A stretch of DNA of 64,000 nucleotides from Linnemannia schmuckeri (GCA_029449235.1 JANATG010000004.1:2976001-3040000); one strand, 5' to 3'. Shown: positions 12,439 to 23,330, counted from the stretch's first letter. Notes: generated from the sequence alone by a model not told the origin. Program-made: numbers and translations.

Positions 12439-14838
12439 TTATCCCTGGCGTTGCCTTGGCGCACAGCGGATGATATTATCCACCCTCAAGATCATCTCAG
12501 CAGCCTCAGAGGCACTCAACAGCACCTGACGCTTCAACTTGAACGACTCTGTGATCCCCAACTCACGCATATCTCCCACGGCACCATGCTCCATATCCAG
12601 ACCATGCGTCTTGTTACCCTCATAATGGCTCGCTCTCAACTTGGCCACCAAATCTGCACTATCATAACCACCATTGTCAGCAAGGATTGTAGGCATCTGA
12701 CGGAGAGCACGTGAGAAGGCCTCAATCGCTGCTTGTTGCTTGCCGGCCGTCTTGGCGGCCACCTCATCCACAGCCTTGGACATCAACACCTCTGAGCATC
12801 CACCGCCGAGAACTGTCCGGGGCTCCTGGGTTGTTTGGGACAAGACACTCAAGGCGTCGTGGAGCGAACGTTCAGACTCGTCCAACAACTGGTGCGTAGC
12901 TCCGCGAAGCACAATCGTGCACGCCTCTCCAGCAGCAACTCCCGAAAATTTGATCAACTAATTGATAGCAGACGCGAAAAAGAGGAATAATCGTCAGTCA
13001 GCGCAAAAAAAATAATAAATAAAAATAAAAAAAAAAAAATAAAAAAAAAAATATAGTTGGCTCCTATTGTCATGGTATTCAATCTAAGAAACACCACCAC
13101 ACCGCAGCCAAAACTTACGCGGTCCTCGCCAATGATGATCTCCTCGATGACATCGCAGTGTCCGAGACGGACGAGCTCGGGGTGGTCAAAGGTCGAGGTA
13201 ATCTCGCCTCCAGTAACAAGGGCCAAACGCTCAACACCATCGAAATCCGCATGCTCGATTGACATGATACCAGCATCGGCAAAGAGCTGCTCAGGCCAGT
13301 TGTAGATCAGCTGACGGTTGACAAAGCACGTAATACCGTGCTCTTTGATCTTCTCAACCTTGGCCTTCATCTTTTCGCGCTCTGCACGCTCCAACTCTTC
13401 CAACTTTCCAGTGCCCTCGACACGAATACGGGCACCGAAAATCTTGATCTTGTCCGTGTCCATAGCTATTTTTTCATATTACCAAATAAAATCGTTAGTA
13501 CAACAAGTTCATGATCAAGAACAAAGCAACGATGGCAATGAACAATTGAGAGACGTACGGGTGTTGGCGACCATGATAGTGGCGTTCTCAATGCGCTTGG
13601 GCTGGTTGACACCAATCTTCTTGTCCAGAATAAATCCCTCATCCAGGTACGAATCCGCAAGACGCCCTCCAACCTTCTTAATAATCTGAATGTTCTCCAA
13701 GTTGGTGCTTCCCTTCAATCTCAACACGGCATCGACCGCCAATTTCGAAAAGTACTCCTTGTCCTGCGACAACACCTTGGAACTCAATGTCGTCTTGGCA
13801 ATGTTGATCAAATCAGCCCTGAACACTGCGGGATCCTGGCTATGGTCGACTGCAGACTCCTCAAGGGCTTTGTAGGCTGCAGCACTGGCAATGCGGAAAC
13901 CTTCAATGATCGTCTGGGGGTGAATCTTTTGGTTGACCAGCTTCTCGGCCTCTCTCAACAACTCGGCTGCGAGGACACAGACCGAGGTCGTGCCGTCTCC
14001 GACTTCGTCGTCCTGAACCTTGGAAATGTTGACAAGAACCTTGGCTGCTGCGTTGTCAAGAGCAATCGATTTCAAGATTGTGGCGCCATCGTTGGTAACC
14101 ATGACCTCTCCAGTGGAAGCCGACTGAAGAATCTTGTCCTGTTTATTGTTAATCGTTATCGTTGTCGTTGTCGTCAGTTGTATTGGCAAGTCCAGATTTG
14201 TATTAGTTTTATAATAAAGAATGAAAAGGCGTTAGCTTCTCTTCTCAATAAGACAATGTAACATCAATCGAGGATTCAGCTTGATAACAAAAAGGTACTT
14301 GCCATTCCCTTGGGTCCAAGTGTGCTCTTGACGAGATCTCCAACGGCGATAGCACCAATGAAAGAAGACTATATGCCACATATAGCATCCAAAACAAACA
14401 CCGTTAGTCAAACAGCATACGCAATGAAAAAGTGCTTTGTCTGCAGAAGAAATTAGTTGTGTCGTTTTGATGGATTAACAAAAAATGCAAAGAGCTCTAT
14501 TTCTTTACCAGACGAGCATTCTCGGCGCGCTCCTCGGTCGCATTGTCCTGGAAAATCTGCACTGGAGCCAAAGACTAGTAGCAAGAACAAAGGGAAGTAA
14601 TAGCATGAATAAGTGGATGAAGTAGTTCCTGGAGGCCCAAAAAAGAGGATAAAGTTGCTTGTTCTTGAACTGATCAACCTCTCCTGAGCTGATCAGCTGA
14701 AGTGTGCGATGTCGAAGGAAGGAGGGTTCTTGAGTGATGTCAGTGTAATTCCTGCCGTGCTGGATATGACGTCGAGTTCTCTCAGGTCGAGTCTTGAATA
14801 GTCTCCCGCATGAGTGCATGCAGCTTAGTCGTTACCAT
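12439..14838 (-). CDS. CCT2: T-complex chaperonin subunit beta (CCT2)
   Basis: Subunit of the cytosolic TRiC/CCT double-ring chaperonin, which folds actin, tubulin and WD40 proteins using ATP. Exons (minus): 14838-14836, 14574-14509, 14368-14303, 14138-13559, 13465-13119, 12957-12439, giving 526 residues, near the family norm of about 527-535. Diagnostic stretches are LAPVQIFQDNATEERAENAR, SFIGAIAVGDLVKSTLGPKG, the ATPase motif GDGTTSV (about 92-98), DEGFILDKKIGVNQPKRIEN, MDTDKIKIFGARI and a C-terminal RVDNIIRCAPRQRQ. Exon 1 carries only the initiator Met (ATG followed at once by GTAACG). The third intron starts with GC (ATG|GCAAGT...CAG|GAC). It is divergent from MIC10. Confidence 0.94.
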
Positions 14839-15522
14839 TGTGCTGTGTGTGAATGTATGTGCGGGGTGAGAGTGAGGGGAGGTGTGTGATGATAAAAAGG
14901 GTAAAGTAAAAACGCGAACAGAACAGAAGGTCAAAGAACGAATAACCTTCCAAATTTCTCACGTGATGTCGATCTATTTAAATGGACTCGCCTTCCACTA
15001 CACATGGACAGCAATGGTGGGATGTCCATAAAGAACGGCTACGCACCAAGCTACCATCGCTTTCACCCTATTGCATATACATGATTGCTATCAATATACT
15101 CTCTTAAAGTAAATTGGCCAAACTCTTCCGTCAACTGAATGCTACACATTTGCCGACGTGTTTGTGTCGCTTATCAACATTTTTTTAAAAGCGCACCAAC
15201 AATCTCAACGGCCCACTCCTGACACAGTGAACAATGGCCAGCAGGAGATATGACCGATAGCGTCTCAATTGCCTTGAAACGAAAACTACCTGCTGCGTAG
15301 CTATAGTGATTATGAATAAACCAACTCTAACTGAGAATGAAGACACCAAAGAGCGACAGCAGTTTTCAGAAAGGTCCTTTAAAAACGCCACCAATACCAC
15401 TTCATTCAACGGAAGCAAGACCCCTTAACAACATTGCACCCTCGGGGGAAGAAAGTGATGATCCAAATCCTCTTTTCCATTTGCATTTACAAACCATCAC
15501 CAACACCAACAACACATCAACC
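14839..15522. promoter_or_regulatory. Divergent promoter region CCT2 / MIC10
   Basis: This 684-bp interval lies between two head-to-head start codons. The CCT2 side is purine-rich on +, meaning pyrimidine-rich in the direction of CCT2. No open frame of note and no specific regulatory site was recognised. Confidence 0.5.
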
Positions 15523-16176
15523 ATGTCCGCCAACAACAACACCAAGGCAGCAAACATTCCCAGCGAGGAGATTCTCAGCCGCAAGGTAACCCTCTCGTCA
15601 CACTCAAGGAAGACCATCAAGAGCTGTGTTCGCCATCGGGATCTCGTTTGTCGACACGTTCGAAGGCAACGAAATCGCTAACAGACTTTTATTCGCGCTC
15701 TTCACGTTCGAACGGGGTTATTATGTGTACTATTATAGTGGGACGAGTGCCTTTCGAACGTCATTGTCAAGTCCGGAATTGGTCTCAGTGTCGGTATCGT
15801 CGCCTCTGCCCTCGTTTTTAAGAGTAAGTTGCACTTCTTGTTATCACCCATCATGGACACTGAAGGCGTACCACGCCTCCAGTCGCGTCGAATTTAGGAT
15901 AGTGCCATCACGTTCTTCCATCAGGACAGCAACCCATTCATTATAATAGTTCAGAGGAAGAGGAACAATAAGAAGGCAGAACCAACTGATCCAAACGCAT
16001 CACACATGACACACACCGCTGACACTCAATCTCATCCATCGAAACTACGATAAATAGAGCGCTCGTGGCCCATTTCGGTGTCGACTGGTCTTGGATTGGG
16101 ATACGCTCTTTCACAATGCGAGCGCAACTTCAACCCTACCTTGGTTCCCGTCTCCAAGTACCAGGACAAGAAGTAA
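15523..16176 (+). CDS. MIC10: MICOS subunit MIC10
   Basis: Small inner-membrane protein that bends cristae junction membranes by oligomerising through glycine-rich helices. Exons 15523-15585, 15739-15823 and 16058-16176 join to 88 residues. The short polar N terminus ends SEEILSRK. The conserved WDECLSNVIVKSGIGLSVGI follows, which is first transmembrane segment with G-x-G-x-x-x-G spacing, then a basic KRSWP turn. The second helix carries GLGLGYALSQCERNFN with the conserved Cys. The C terminus is KYQDKK. This pattern (W-D near the start, two Gly-motif helices, S/N-C after the second) matches MINOS1/MIC10 as I know it. The short exons hide it from simple ORF scanning. Confidence 0.9.
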
Positions 16177-16372
16177 ACTCATTTCAACTTACCAGAAGCA
16201 GCACAGTTTGTTGCTCTTACATTGCCATAAACTCCACTCATTTTTTAAACACACACGTATACCAGACATGAAAGCGCAGATGATCAATTTGTGGACACTT
16301 CTAAGGAGCTGGAAAGATTTTTTTTATATTTGATGTCATGTCGTTGTCCTTCCGCGTGAGAGAACAAAAAAT

Positions 16373-18208
16373 TCACCGCATTGGACCCTTCTCAGGCTCT
16401 ATGCAACTCGACAAAGAATCAAGAGGTTGATGGATTTCAAAAAGTCGCATCTTCAGCTCTGGAGTCGCCTTGATCTTGTCCCTCATTATACCAGTGCCAA
16501 ACCCACTCAGATTCTCTAAACTGCTCAAAGATCTCTCCTTGTCGTCAGCGCCCTAGTTCTCCTCCTCGTTAACTGGGTTGGCTGGAATGTCCCCGGCAGG
16601 CAAGGGAGAATCCTTTACAACCTCGCCCACACCAACACCATCTTCCTCTGTATGATCAACAAACATATCCTTGTACTCGCCAGAATCCAAGGTCTCCCGG
16701 ACAGACTCCAGCGTCACTTCGTTTGGTCCATTGCTGTCAAGAATGTCAATATAATCCAGACCGTCAAATTCGCCCGGATACTCGTAATAACGATTCCTGT
16801 ACCGATCGACCAGCGAACGTTGATCATCGAGCTCATCCTCTTTCATTCCAAGATCCTCGAATTCCCTGATTAATCAATATCCATGATACAGGATGCATGA
16901 TATCCCAAACGGATACATGACGGTTCGACGTTCTTCCAGGGCATGTGACTTTCAGCATGGCCTTGCAATAGAGAAGCTTGAATTCTCGGACGATGATGAA
17001 ACTCAACGGCTGAGTAGTATTGTAAGTCGTTGTGCTGGGAGGAAGTCGAATGAGGGTGATGTTGTTTAGGCGGAGGTTTTCGCAGCCAAGGGTAACTGGA
17101 GTGTTGTCGAACATGAGGGCGATATGGCGTCCTTGTTGACCCATGCCGCGGTCGAGTTTCTGGAGCAAATACGAAAAAATGCGAGCCGTCATGAATCCAT
17201 CGTCGAAAATAGCTATATTCATATCCCGATTGGGTTTGTCCTGTAGACGGAGAGGGAGTCGCTTGCCTAGATTACATGAAAACAATGCTGACGGTAGATA
17301 ATTGTTGCAGGAGGGTGCCGTTTTTCTCCACAGCAAAACAGCAGCACTATACGTAGTCATACGTACACATAATCATAAGCTTCTGGTTGTCGCTTCCAGT
17401 AGCGTTCGCACAAAGCAGGATTGACACGCGAGAAGACCGAGCAATCTTAGGGGAGCGATCGGTAGAGGAATCGCCAACATCTTTGCTGTCACTGTAAGGA
17501 ATCGCCCTGAGATGCAGTGCGGTCTCCATGCAGCTGTAAATATCCTCCGACCTGAACTCGTGCAGCAAATTACCGATCTCTGTGATGCGCCTCTTCGAAG
17601 AGAATCAGGTGCGTCGTAGATCCGGCATCTTCCCCATATCCACGTTCAAATATCTCCATCCTTTTGCGGATTCTATGATGCAAGCCTTCTGTATGTGATT
17701 GTAAGTGATTGGGTCTGGGCGCCTTATGCGGATGAATAAAGGGCTTTAACTTTACCCAAATCACGCCCGCTTGCTCAGGAAGCAGGGATAACGGAACGCC
17801 AGAACCTAAAGTAAGCGTAGCAATTGCTGACGTATTAGAGCACAAGCGCTTTCTTTTTGCAACTTCATTGGCACCATACGAGGCTGAGAATAAGAGCGTC
17901 CTCAAGCGGTTGCATTATTCGATCCCATTTGATCCAGTCAGCTTCCACCAACTCTGCCTTTCCTCCCAGGTCTGGTAGTCTTCCTTGCTCTCATCCTCTT
18001 CAGCGGTGTACGCGGCGTCAGGACTCTTCCTGTCTCCCTCGATGACATCCTCATCACCAACTGCGACATCATCCTGTCCTGAATTCGAATCCCAAGACTT
18101 GATGACCTTGGCCTTGACGTTCAAGACTGGAATATCCGCACTGCGTTTCTGAGACACTAGAGTGAGTGTTGAGGATTCACCTGGTATCTTGGTTGCTTCA
18201 AACGGCAT
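16373..18208 (-). pseudogene. Decayed pogo/CENP-B-like transposase, copy A
   Basis: First of three tandem same-strand copies. Read on the minus strand it starts at ATG 18208 (MPFEATKIPGE). A remnant LEDAL at about 17910 matches VEDALYKWF of copy B. Then come SEDIYSCMETAL (about 17550), RVSILLCANATGSDNQKLMI, an intron (about 17353-17275), KRLPLRLQDKPN, LMFDNTP, LPPSTTTYNTTQPLSFIIVR and FKLLYCK. This order is that of pogo/Tigger/jerky DDE_1 nucleases. Catalytic positions are changed: the first Asp is Met, the last is Ser, and only the middle Asp (FDNTP) remains. An acidic linker leads to TLESVRETLDSGEYKDMFV and a stop at 16553. Beyond this TAG the same frame continues with a block homologous to copy B (GFGTGIM...LDSLS) down to 16373. 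Frame breaks around 17570-17915 support a pseudogene. Confidence 0.72.
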
Positions 18209-18372
18209 GGTGTCTCGAGTAGCTGAAGAATGAAAAAAAAATCTCTTAAATATTCCCCAGGGACACCGTAAGTGAAATATTTGGTGGCGTTAATTTTTTT
18301 TGTCACTTCGCATCTGTTCTCTTTTTAATAGCAACAAGAAACTCATGGAGCACGGCGATTCCCTCGGTCCAA

Positions 18373-20356
18373 TCACTCTGATAAATAATCTAGCGCCTGA
18401 TGAACTCTATCGGACCGCCTGTTTAGCTCTGTCGTAAACTCAACCTGGCCATTCATCATTCTAGTGCCAAATCTATTAAGTCGCCCCTGACTTCTCAAGT
18501 ATTTGGCCATGTCGTCAGCACTCCAGCCAACCTGCTCAACAACTGGCTCAGCAACTGGCTTAACAACTGGTTCAACAGCTGGCTCCTCATTAGCGGTGTC
18601 GTTGCTGTAAGCATCGTCCGGTAAAAGCCCATTCTCGGTCCTGTCCCCGTCCTCGCTGCCGTCCTCATTCTCGTTGGCTTTAGCCACCTCGGCAACAACC
18701 TCAGTGCTATTATGGGTCGCTCCAACATCATCCTTTCTGCACTGGACAAAAAGATCCTCATACTTGCCCGAAGTCAAAACTTCTCGAGCTGACTCCAACG
18801 TGGAACTGTCAGGACCTTTGCCGAGGACCACAGTGATATAGTGCGTCCACTCCATGCGAAGCCAATAATCACTAAAGAGGTCCTCCTGCAGTTCCTCAGC
18901 GTTATTCCCGATCAGATCTATTTCAGACGCCTCGAGCCCACGCTGATGAATGTGGGGTATGATGCTCACCATGCTAAATCCGTAACAGATGCAGTCGGCG
19001 GTGGTCTTGTTCCGGCAGTTCGTAAAGAATGGCCAAGGTCTGCATCCGGAATTGGGAGAGGAAAGGGACCAAACTCGCCTCTAAGGATTTGAAGCACGTC
19101 TTGGCAGTACAGGGCTTGAAATATGGAACGATGCTGTGTTCCAGTGGTTGCCTGGCCGAATAAATGCCCGGATGTAGGCGAGTGACAAGGGTGTTGCTAA
19201 GTCCAATTGACCCGAAGTCAGCAGTCGATGGAATGGTCTCAACCAAAAGGACAATTCATCTTGCTTGACTGGCCAGGTCCCGATCGAGTCGTTGAGGCCA
19301 TCTCGAAAAAACTTTAGTAGTCAGGAATCCACTGTCGGCAGTATCAACATCGATATCCTTAAGGATACTGCTCTGCAGCTTGATCGGCAAACGTTCACCT
19401 GGATATTAATCAAAAAAAGAACTCGGTGTCAGAATAAGGGTTCTTATTTTTTGGTGGTAAATAATGAGACATCAGATATCCAATGCAAAATACTCACAGA
19501 TGACCAGTGGCTTTCGCTTATCTCTACCGGTAGCATTCGTACAAAGCAGGATCGACACGCGAGATGGAAGGAGATCCATGGAGGTTGTACGACCATCGGC
19601 TTCTTTAGACGGTCTAACCTACATCCCTGTCTCTGTGCAGTTGTAAATATCTTCCAATTGGAAGTTCTGCAAATAGTGCTGAATCGAGTGGCGCGCTTTT
19701 TCTCACTCTTCCAGGCATCCGTTAGACTATCCTGGCCGAAACTGCCATAAGAGTTTCCTCCTTTGATTCCTCTGCACGCCTTGAACGCCGCGGACCAAAT
19801 CGTATCAAATTCGAGCGATGGGACGGATGTATTGGTGGAAAAACGGCTTCATCTCGGTCCAAATCACGCATGCCTGCGACGACAATTTTGTGCTGGTGAC
19901 AATGGCCCCTACATATAATAAGACTTGAAAGATGTTAATATGTCACAGTAGTTAATTTACGTGTTATGTTCATGACACAGAAAAGACGAGTGAGCTAGGT
20001 GATTTGTTGCCCCTTTGACGCTCCTTGACAAACCATTTGTAAAGAGCATCCTCAACCGGCTACGTATGTTGCCTGCGCTTTTCGCTCGCTCCAGTAAAAC
20101 CAGTAGGGTAGTAAGGCGATTGCGCCTGCTGCCTCTTGTAGGTGATAAGGATGGTTCTGACTGAGTTTACGCTCCACAAGAACTTCAAAGCAATGAACTC
20201 CTCGGTGATGTCGGCTCCTTGCACTTTGCACGACTCGTACAAGTCGATGATCTTGGCTTTTTTGCTCCTGTCGTGAAAGGGCGCCTTGCGTTTTTGGGGG
20301 TTGGGTGTTGCCGTCACAATGGAAGTCGATTGTGCGTTTGTTGCTTTAGGCGGCAT
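18373..20356 (-). pseudogene. Decayed pogo/CENP-B-like transposase, copy B
   Basis: The most complete copy. ATG 20356 opens MPPKATNAQ, then a CENP-B-type helix-turn-helix region (QKRKAPFHDRSKKAKIIDLY). A TAG interrupts the frame just before PVEDALYKWFVKERQRG. Further on are EDIYNCTETGM with a stop, RVSILLCTNATGRDKRKPLV, an intron at the same place as in copy A (GTGAGT...CCAG), ERLPIKLQ, VLLVETIPS and LSNTLVTRLHPGIYSARQPL-EHSIVPYFK. The three catalytic acids read Thr, Glu and Glu, so the enzyme should be dead. The C-terminal open frame (18972-18373) has TLESAREVLTSGKYEDLFV, an acidic linker with VEPVVKPVAEPVVEQ repeats, and the block WSADDMAKYLRSQGRLNRFG to ALDYLSE. This last block is shared by all copies and I cannot assign it to a known domain. 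Confidence 0.75.
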
Positions 20357-20536
20357 GGTTTTGTCAAATGCATTAAGTAAGAAAAATCCTCCTTGAGTTT
20401 TTATGAACAACCGAAAAAAAACTCAAAGTCAAAATTTAGTGGCGTTGACAAGTAGGCGAGCTGCTGCTTTTTTCAGAATCCGATTTTCATTTTTATTTTT
20501 ATTTTTATCCCACTATCCCCACAAAAAACTCATAAC

Positions 20537-21620
20537 TCAACGCTTCTCTCGTTCCAAACACCCCGACACATAGTCAAGCGCCTCGTTGGCCTTCTGGAAC
20601 TGTTGTACCGGCTCAGAGATTGCCTCGGTCCGGTCATTTATCATGCCAGCCCTAAACCCGCTGATTCGCTTCGGACAGCTCAAAACCCCATGTTGTCGCC
20701 GATAGGCAATGTGCATACTCTTTGACCTCTTTCTCACCATCGACATCCTCCCGAAGATACTCAACAAACAGATCTCTGTGCTGTACTCGTCAGCTTGCGA
20801 GATTTCCCGGATACACTCTAGTGTCAACTCCTCAGGACTGTGGTACCTTCAACTTTCAGAGTGTGTGTGGTGGCTGGGAAACATGCGATTGATGACGAAG
20901 ATGCTTAGTTAAATGGACGATTTGCTGAAGCCATGTCGCAAAACCTTGGATCGTCGAGAATCCACTTTCGGTAGTGCCAGACCCATACCCCTAGGAGTCT
21001 TTTTTACATCGACAGGTAGACGGCTGCCTAGGCTATATTGAAAAAAAAAATGACGACGTTAAATAATGCGGAAGCACAATGACTCTTATTTGTTATACCT
21101 CATATAACCAGTAGCTTGTGTTTGTAACCTCGATTCACAGCTGTGCCATCGTCTTGTTTTGAATTCGGTTCATCGATCTTATTGAGTTTGACCTGGAGTT
21201 CGTGGCTTGAATAACCCCCTTGCACTCCTGAGGGGCTGATGTCGCCGTGATAAGCGCTTTAGGCAATACTCGGCTATCCCTTTAGTCGATAGACCACCGC
21301 CTTTTGCACTTTGGGATACTGATGGCCGAGTGGGTCACGATGTTGGGCATGCGTTACTATCAGTTCTTTCAAGAATAATGTAGCAAGAAAATGAGGAGAG
21401 GAAAGAGTAAGGATAGTTATCTCGCTAGAAAAAAACTCCCTGGATGATCAACAAGGCAAGGTTGATACATATCCTTCACGACCTTTATGAAATCCCCTTT
21501 TTTATTTCCCCTGCTTGGGATCGTCTTCATCACTAGAGTAAGACGGATACGTGACAAGCTATAACTTATTGACAAGCGGGCGAACGCGTTAGCTTGGTGA
21601 AATGATGCTCTGCTCAGCAT
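20537..21620 (-). pseudogene. Truncated pogo/CENP-B-like transposase, copy C
   Basis: The third copy keeps only fragments. Readable parts, minus strand, are NRGYKHKLLVI (about 21150-21110, matching KRKPLVI of copy B), then SRLPVDVKKTPRGM (about 21030-20990). The sequence then jumps to LTLECIREISQADEYS (from about 20827). The DDE core between these points is missing, so an internal deletion of several hundred bases relative to copy B is inferred. After DEY a frameshift is needed to recover DLFVEYLREDVDG. The end, GFRAGMINDRTEA...ANEALDYVSGCLE, again matches the shared C-terminal block. The intron donor seen in A and B is altered here (TGAGGTA). The 5' limit is uncertain; 21620 is a rough bound. 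Confidence 0.55.
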
Positions 21621-21708
21621 TCACCTCGAAAACAATAACGAAAATTCAGTCAACTACTTACCGCATAAGGCGATACGCGTTTTCTTCCTGCGGCATGCTT
21701 GCTTATAA

Positions 21709-21761
21709 GCTGAGGTTTTGATTATTTTTTTTTTTTTTTTTTTTTTTTGCTGAGGTTTTGA
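21709..21761. mobile_element. Bare poly(T) flanked by a 13-bp direct duplication
   Basis: GCTGAGGTTTTGA at 21709-21721 is repeated exactly at 21749-21761. Between the copies lies only a T-rich run of 27 nt with a single interrupting A. An empty target would read continuously with one copy of the 13-mer. This is the footprint expected from target-primed insertion of a poly(A) tail (minus orientation) with almost no body. Replication slippage is the alternative. Confidence 0.5.
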
Positions 21762-22082
21762 AAGGCGTGCCTTTCCATATTTACGCGCATGGTCTTTTTT
21801 GCACTAGGCGAGGAAGTGCAATTGACTATAACGACATGGATCAATTATTCCCAAAGTGTGGTATTCTATAAACTCAAGATAGAGCAGGGACACTTCTGAG
21901 TTCAAGGTATGAGATTGATTGACTGTGTGTTGTAGTTTTTTTTTTTACTTTTGCTCATTTTCTGAAAATGGTCACGTGCATAATATCCCACAGGAGGCTT
22001 GTATTTTTGCTGCGTTCAACTTTCAATCGTCTCTTTCTTCATTTCACACATCAACACCTTGAAGCAGCCAACAACACCAACC
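21762..22082. other. Upstream region of BUD31
   Basis: About 320 bp between the poly(T) footprint and the BUD31 start. No open frame is supported. The 60 bp directly before ATG 22083 are moderately pyrimidine-rich, as for other genes in this window. Confidence 0.4.
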
Positions 22083-22942
22083 ATGCCAAAGATCAAGTCA
22101 TCGCGCACAAAGAGAGCTCCTGAAGGCTTCGACGACATTGAACCCACCCTCAGGGAATTCCAGACGAAAATGAAGGATGGCAAGTCTTTTCTTCTCACCT
22201 CAAACGAAACGCTGGATTTCACAACAAAAAATCGCAATGCTCAAGGAGGCGAGATTCCTCAGCATGCATGCGCACTCCAAACAGTAGAAACAACGGTAGT
22301 AGAGCCAACCTCCAAGCAAAACCAAATGCTGACACCACACCTCTTTTTAATTCTTTCTACCTTCTACTCCAATAGCTGAAAACGACCCACATGAGGGAAA
22401 GAGAAAGATTGAGGCGTTGTGGCCAATTTTCAGACTTCACCACCAGCGGTCTCGATATGTCTATGAGCTCTACTACAAGCGCGAGGCGATTTCCAAGGAG
22501 TTGTACGAGTACTTGTTGAAGCAAGGATATGCCGACGCCAACCTCATCGCCAAGTGGAAGAAGGTGCGTGGAGCTAGGGAATTAGTTCAACAAATTATTG
22601 CAACTTACTGATCTGTTATTTTCCCAATGGACTCGCCATGGATCAAACGACATTTGCATTCTGGTGACTAACAACATCCTGGTTGTTTCTTCTTCGATGC
22701 ATCGATAATAATAATAATAGGCTGGATATGAGAAGGTGTGCTGTTTGAGATGCATTCAACCCAAGGACACGAATTTCGGAACGACCTGTGTATGCCGAGT
22801 TCCAAGGGACAAGCTCGAGGATGGTAAAGTGATTGAGTGCATACACTGTGGCTGCCGTGGATGTTCCAGTGGAAGCGGTGCCTCTGCAGGATCTGCTGCC
22901 TCCCGCAAAGGCAAACCTGCGGCCAAGAGCGATGATGCATAA
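22083..22942 (+). CDS. BUD31: Pre-mRNA splicing factor BUD31 (G10 family)
   Basis: Zinc-binding subunit of the Prp19-related and activated spliceosome. Exons 22083-22179, 22376-22563 and 22721-22942 give 168 residues. Conserved stretches are DIEPTLREFQTKMKDAENDP, HEGKRKIEALWPIFRLHHQR, YVYELYYKREAISKELYEYL and GYADANLIAKWKK. The Cys-rich end is VCCLRCIQPKDTNFGTTCVC, then RVP and CIHCGCRGCS, which form the zinc cluster. It is about 24 residues longer than the human protein because of a Gly/Ser/Ala/Lys tail. Intron 1 begins with GC: only GATG|GCAAGT...AATAG|CTGAA keeps the MKD-AENDPHEGKR frame. BRAP2 follows on the same strand after 388 bp. Confidence 0.95.
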
Positions 22943-23330
22943 TGGAGGAGAGTCTTTTGTTTTATCTCTCTCTCTGTCTCTCTCCAACCTTTGCTTTCCT
23001 TTTCTTTTCACTGTTCCTTTGTTCCCAATAAACCTGTACCAATAATGCTGCGCACATACCATTCACTTCATTCAACAACAAGCTGGCATCTGGCACTTTC
23101 TACAAGAGACCCGCAGGGACCCTCACAACGAGGCTCATTAGCCAATCGTGTCCATGTGACTGTGGTCGATTTTCTTTTACACTTTTTTTTTCACACAGCA
23201 GCAAACGCATAAAAGGGGTGCGCGTGTGCCTTGTGATTCACTCCTCCTCTTCTCCCTTCCACCTCACTCCCTTTTACCTTCCCATTCGACACACTTCTCT
23301 ACAAACTCCAGGGACAATGTCGACGCAAAG
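22943..23330 (+). other. BUD31-BRAP2 intergenic region
   Basis: This 388-bp gap holds the BUD31 3' UTR and the BRAP2 promoter. A pyrimidine-rich leader lies at about 23238-23310. An out-of-frame ATG at 23317 opens a 5-codon reading frame (stop at 23332-23334) that overlaps the real start at 23331, so a minimal upstream ORF may dampen translation. Confidence 0.45.

Noticed and set aside
19265..19750. Plus-strand 161-residue frame
   Set aside because: It is antisense to the decayed transposase copy B and has no content of its own.
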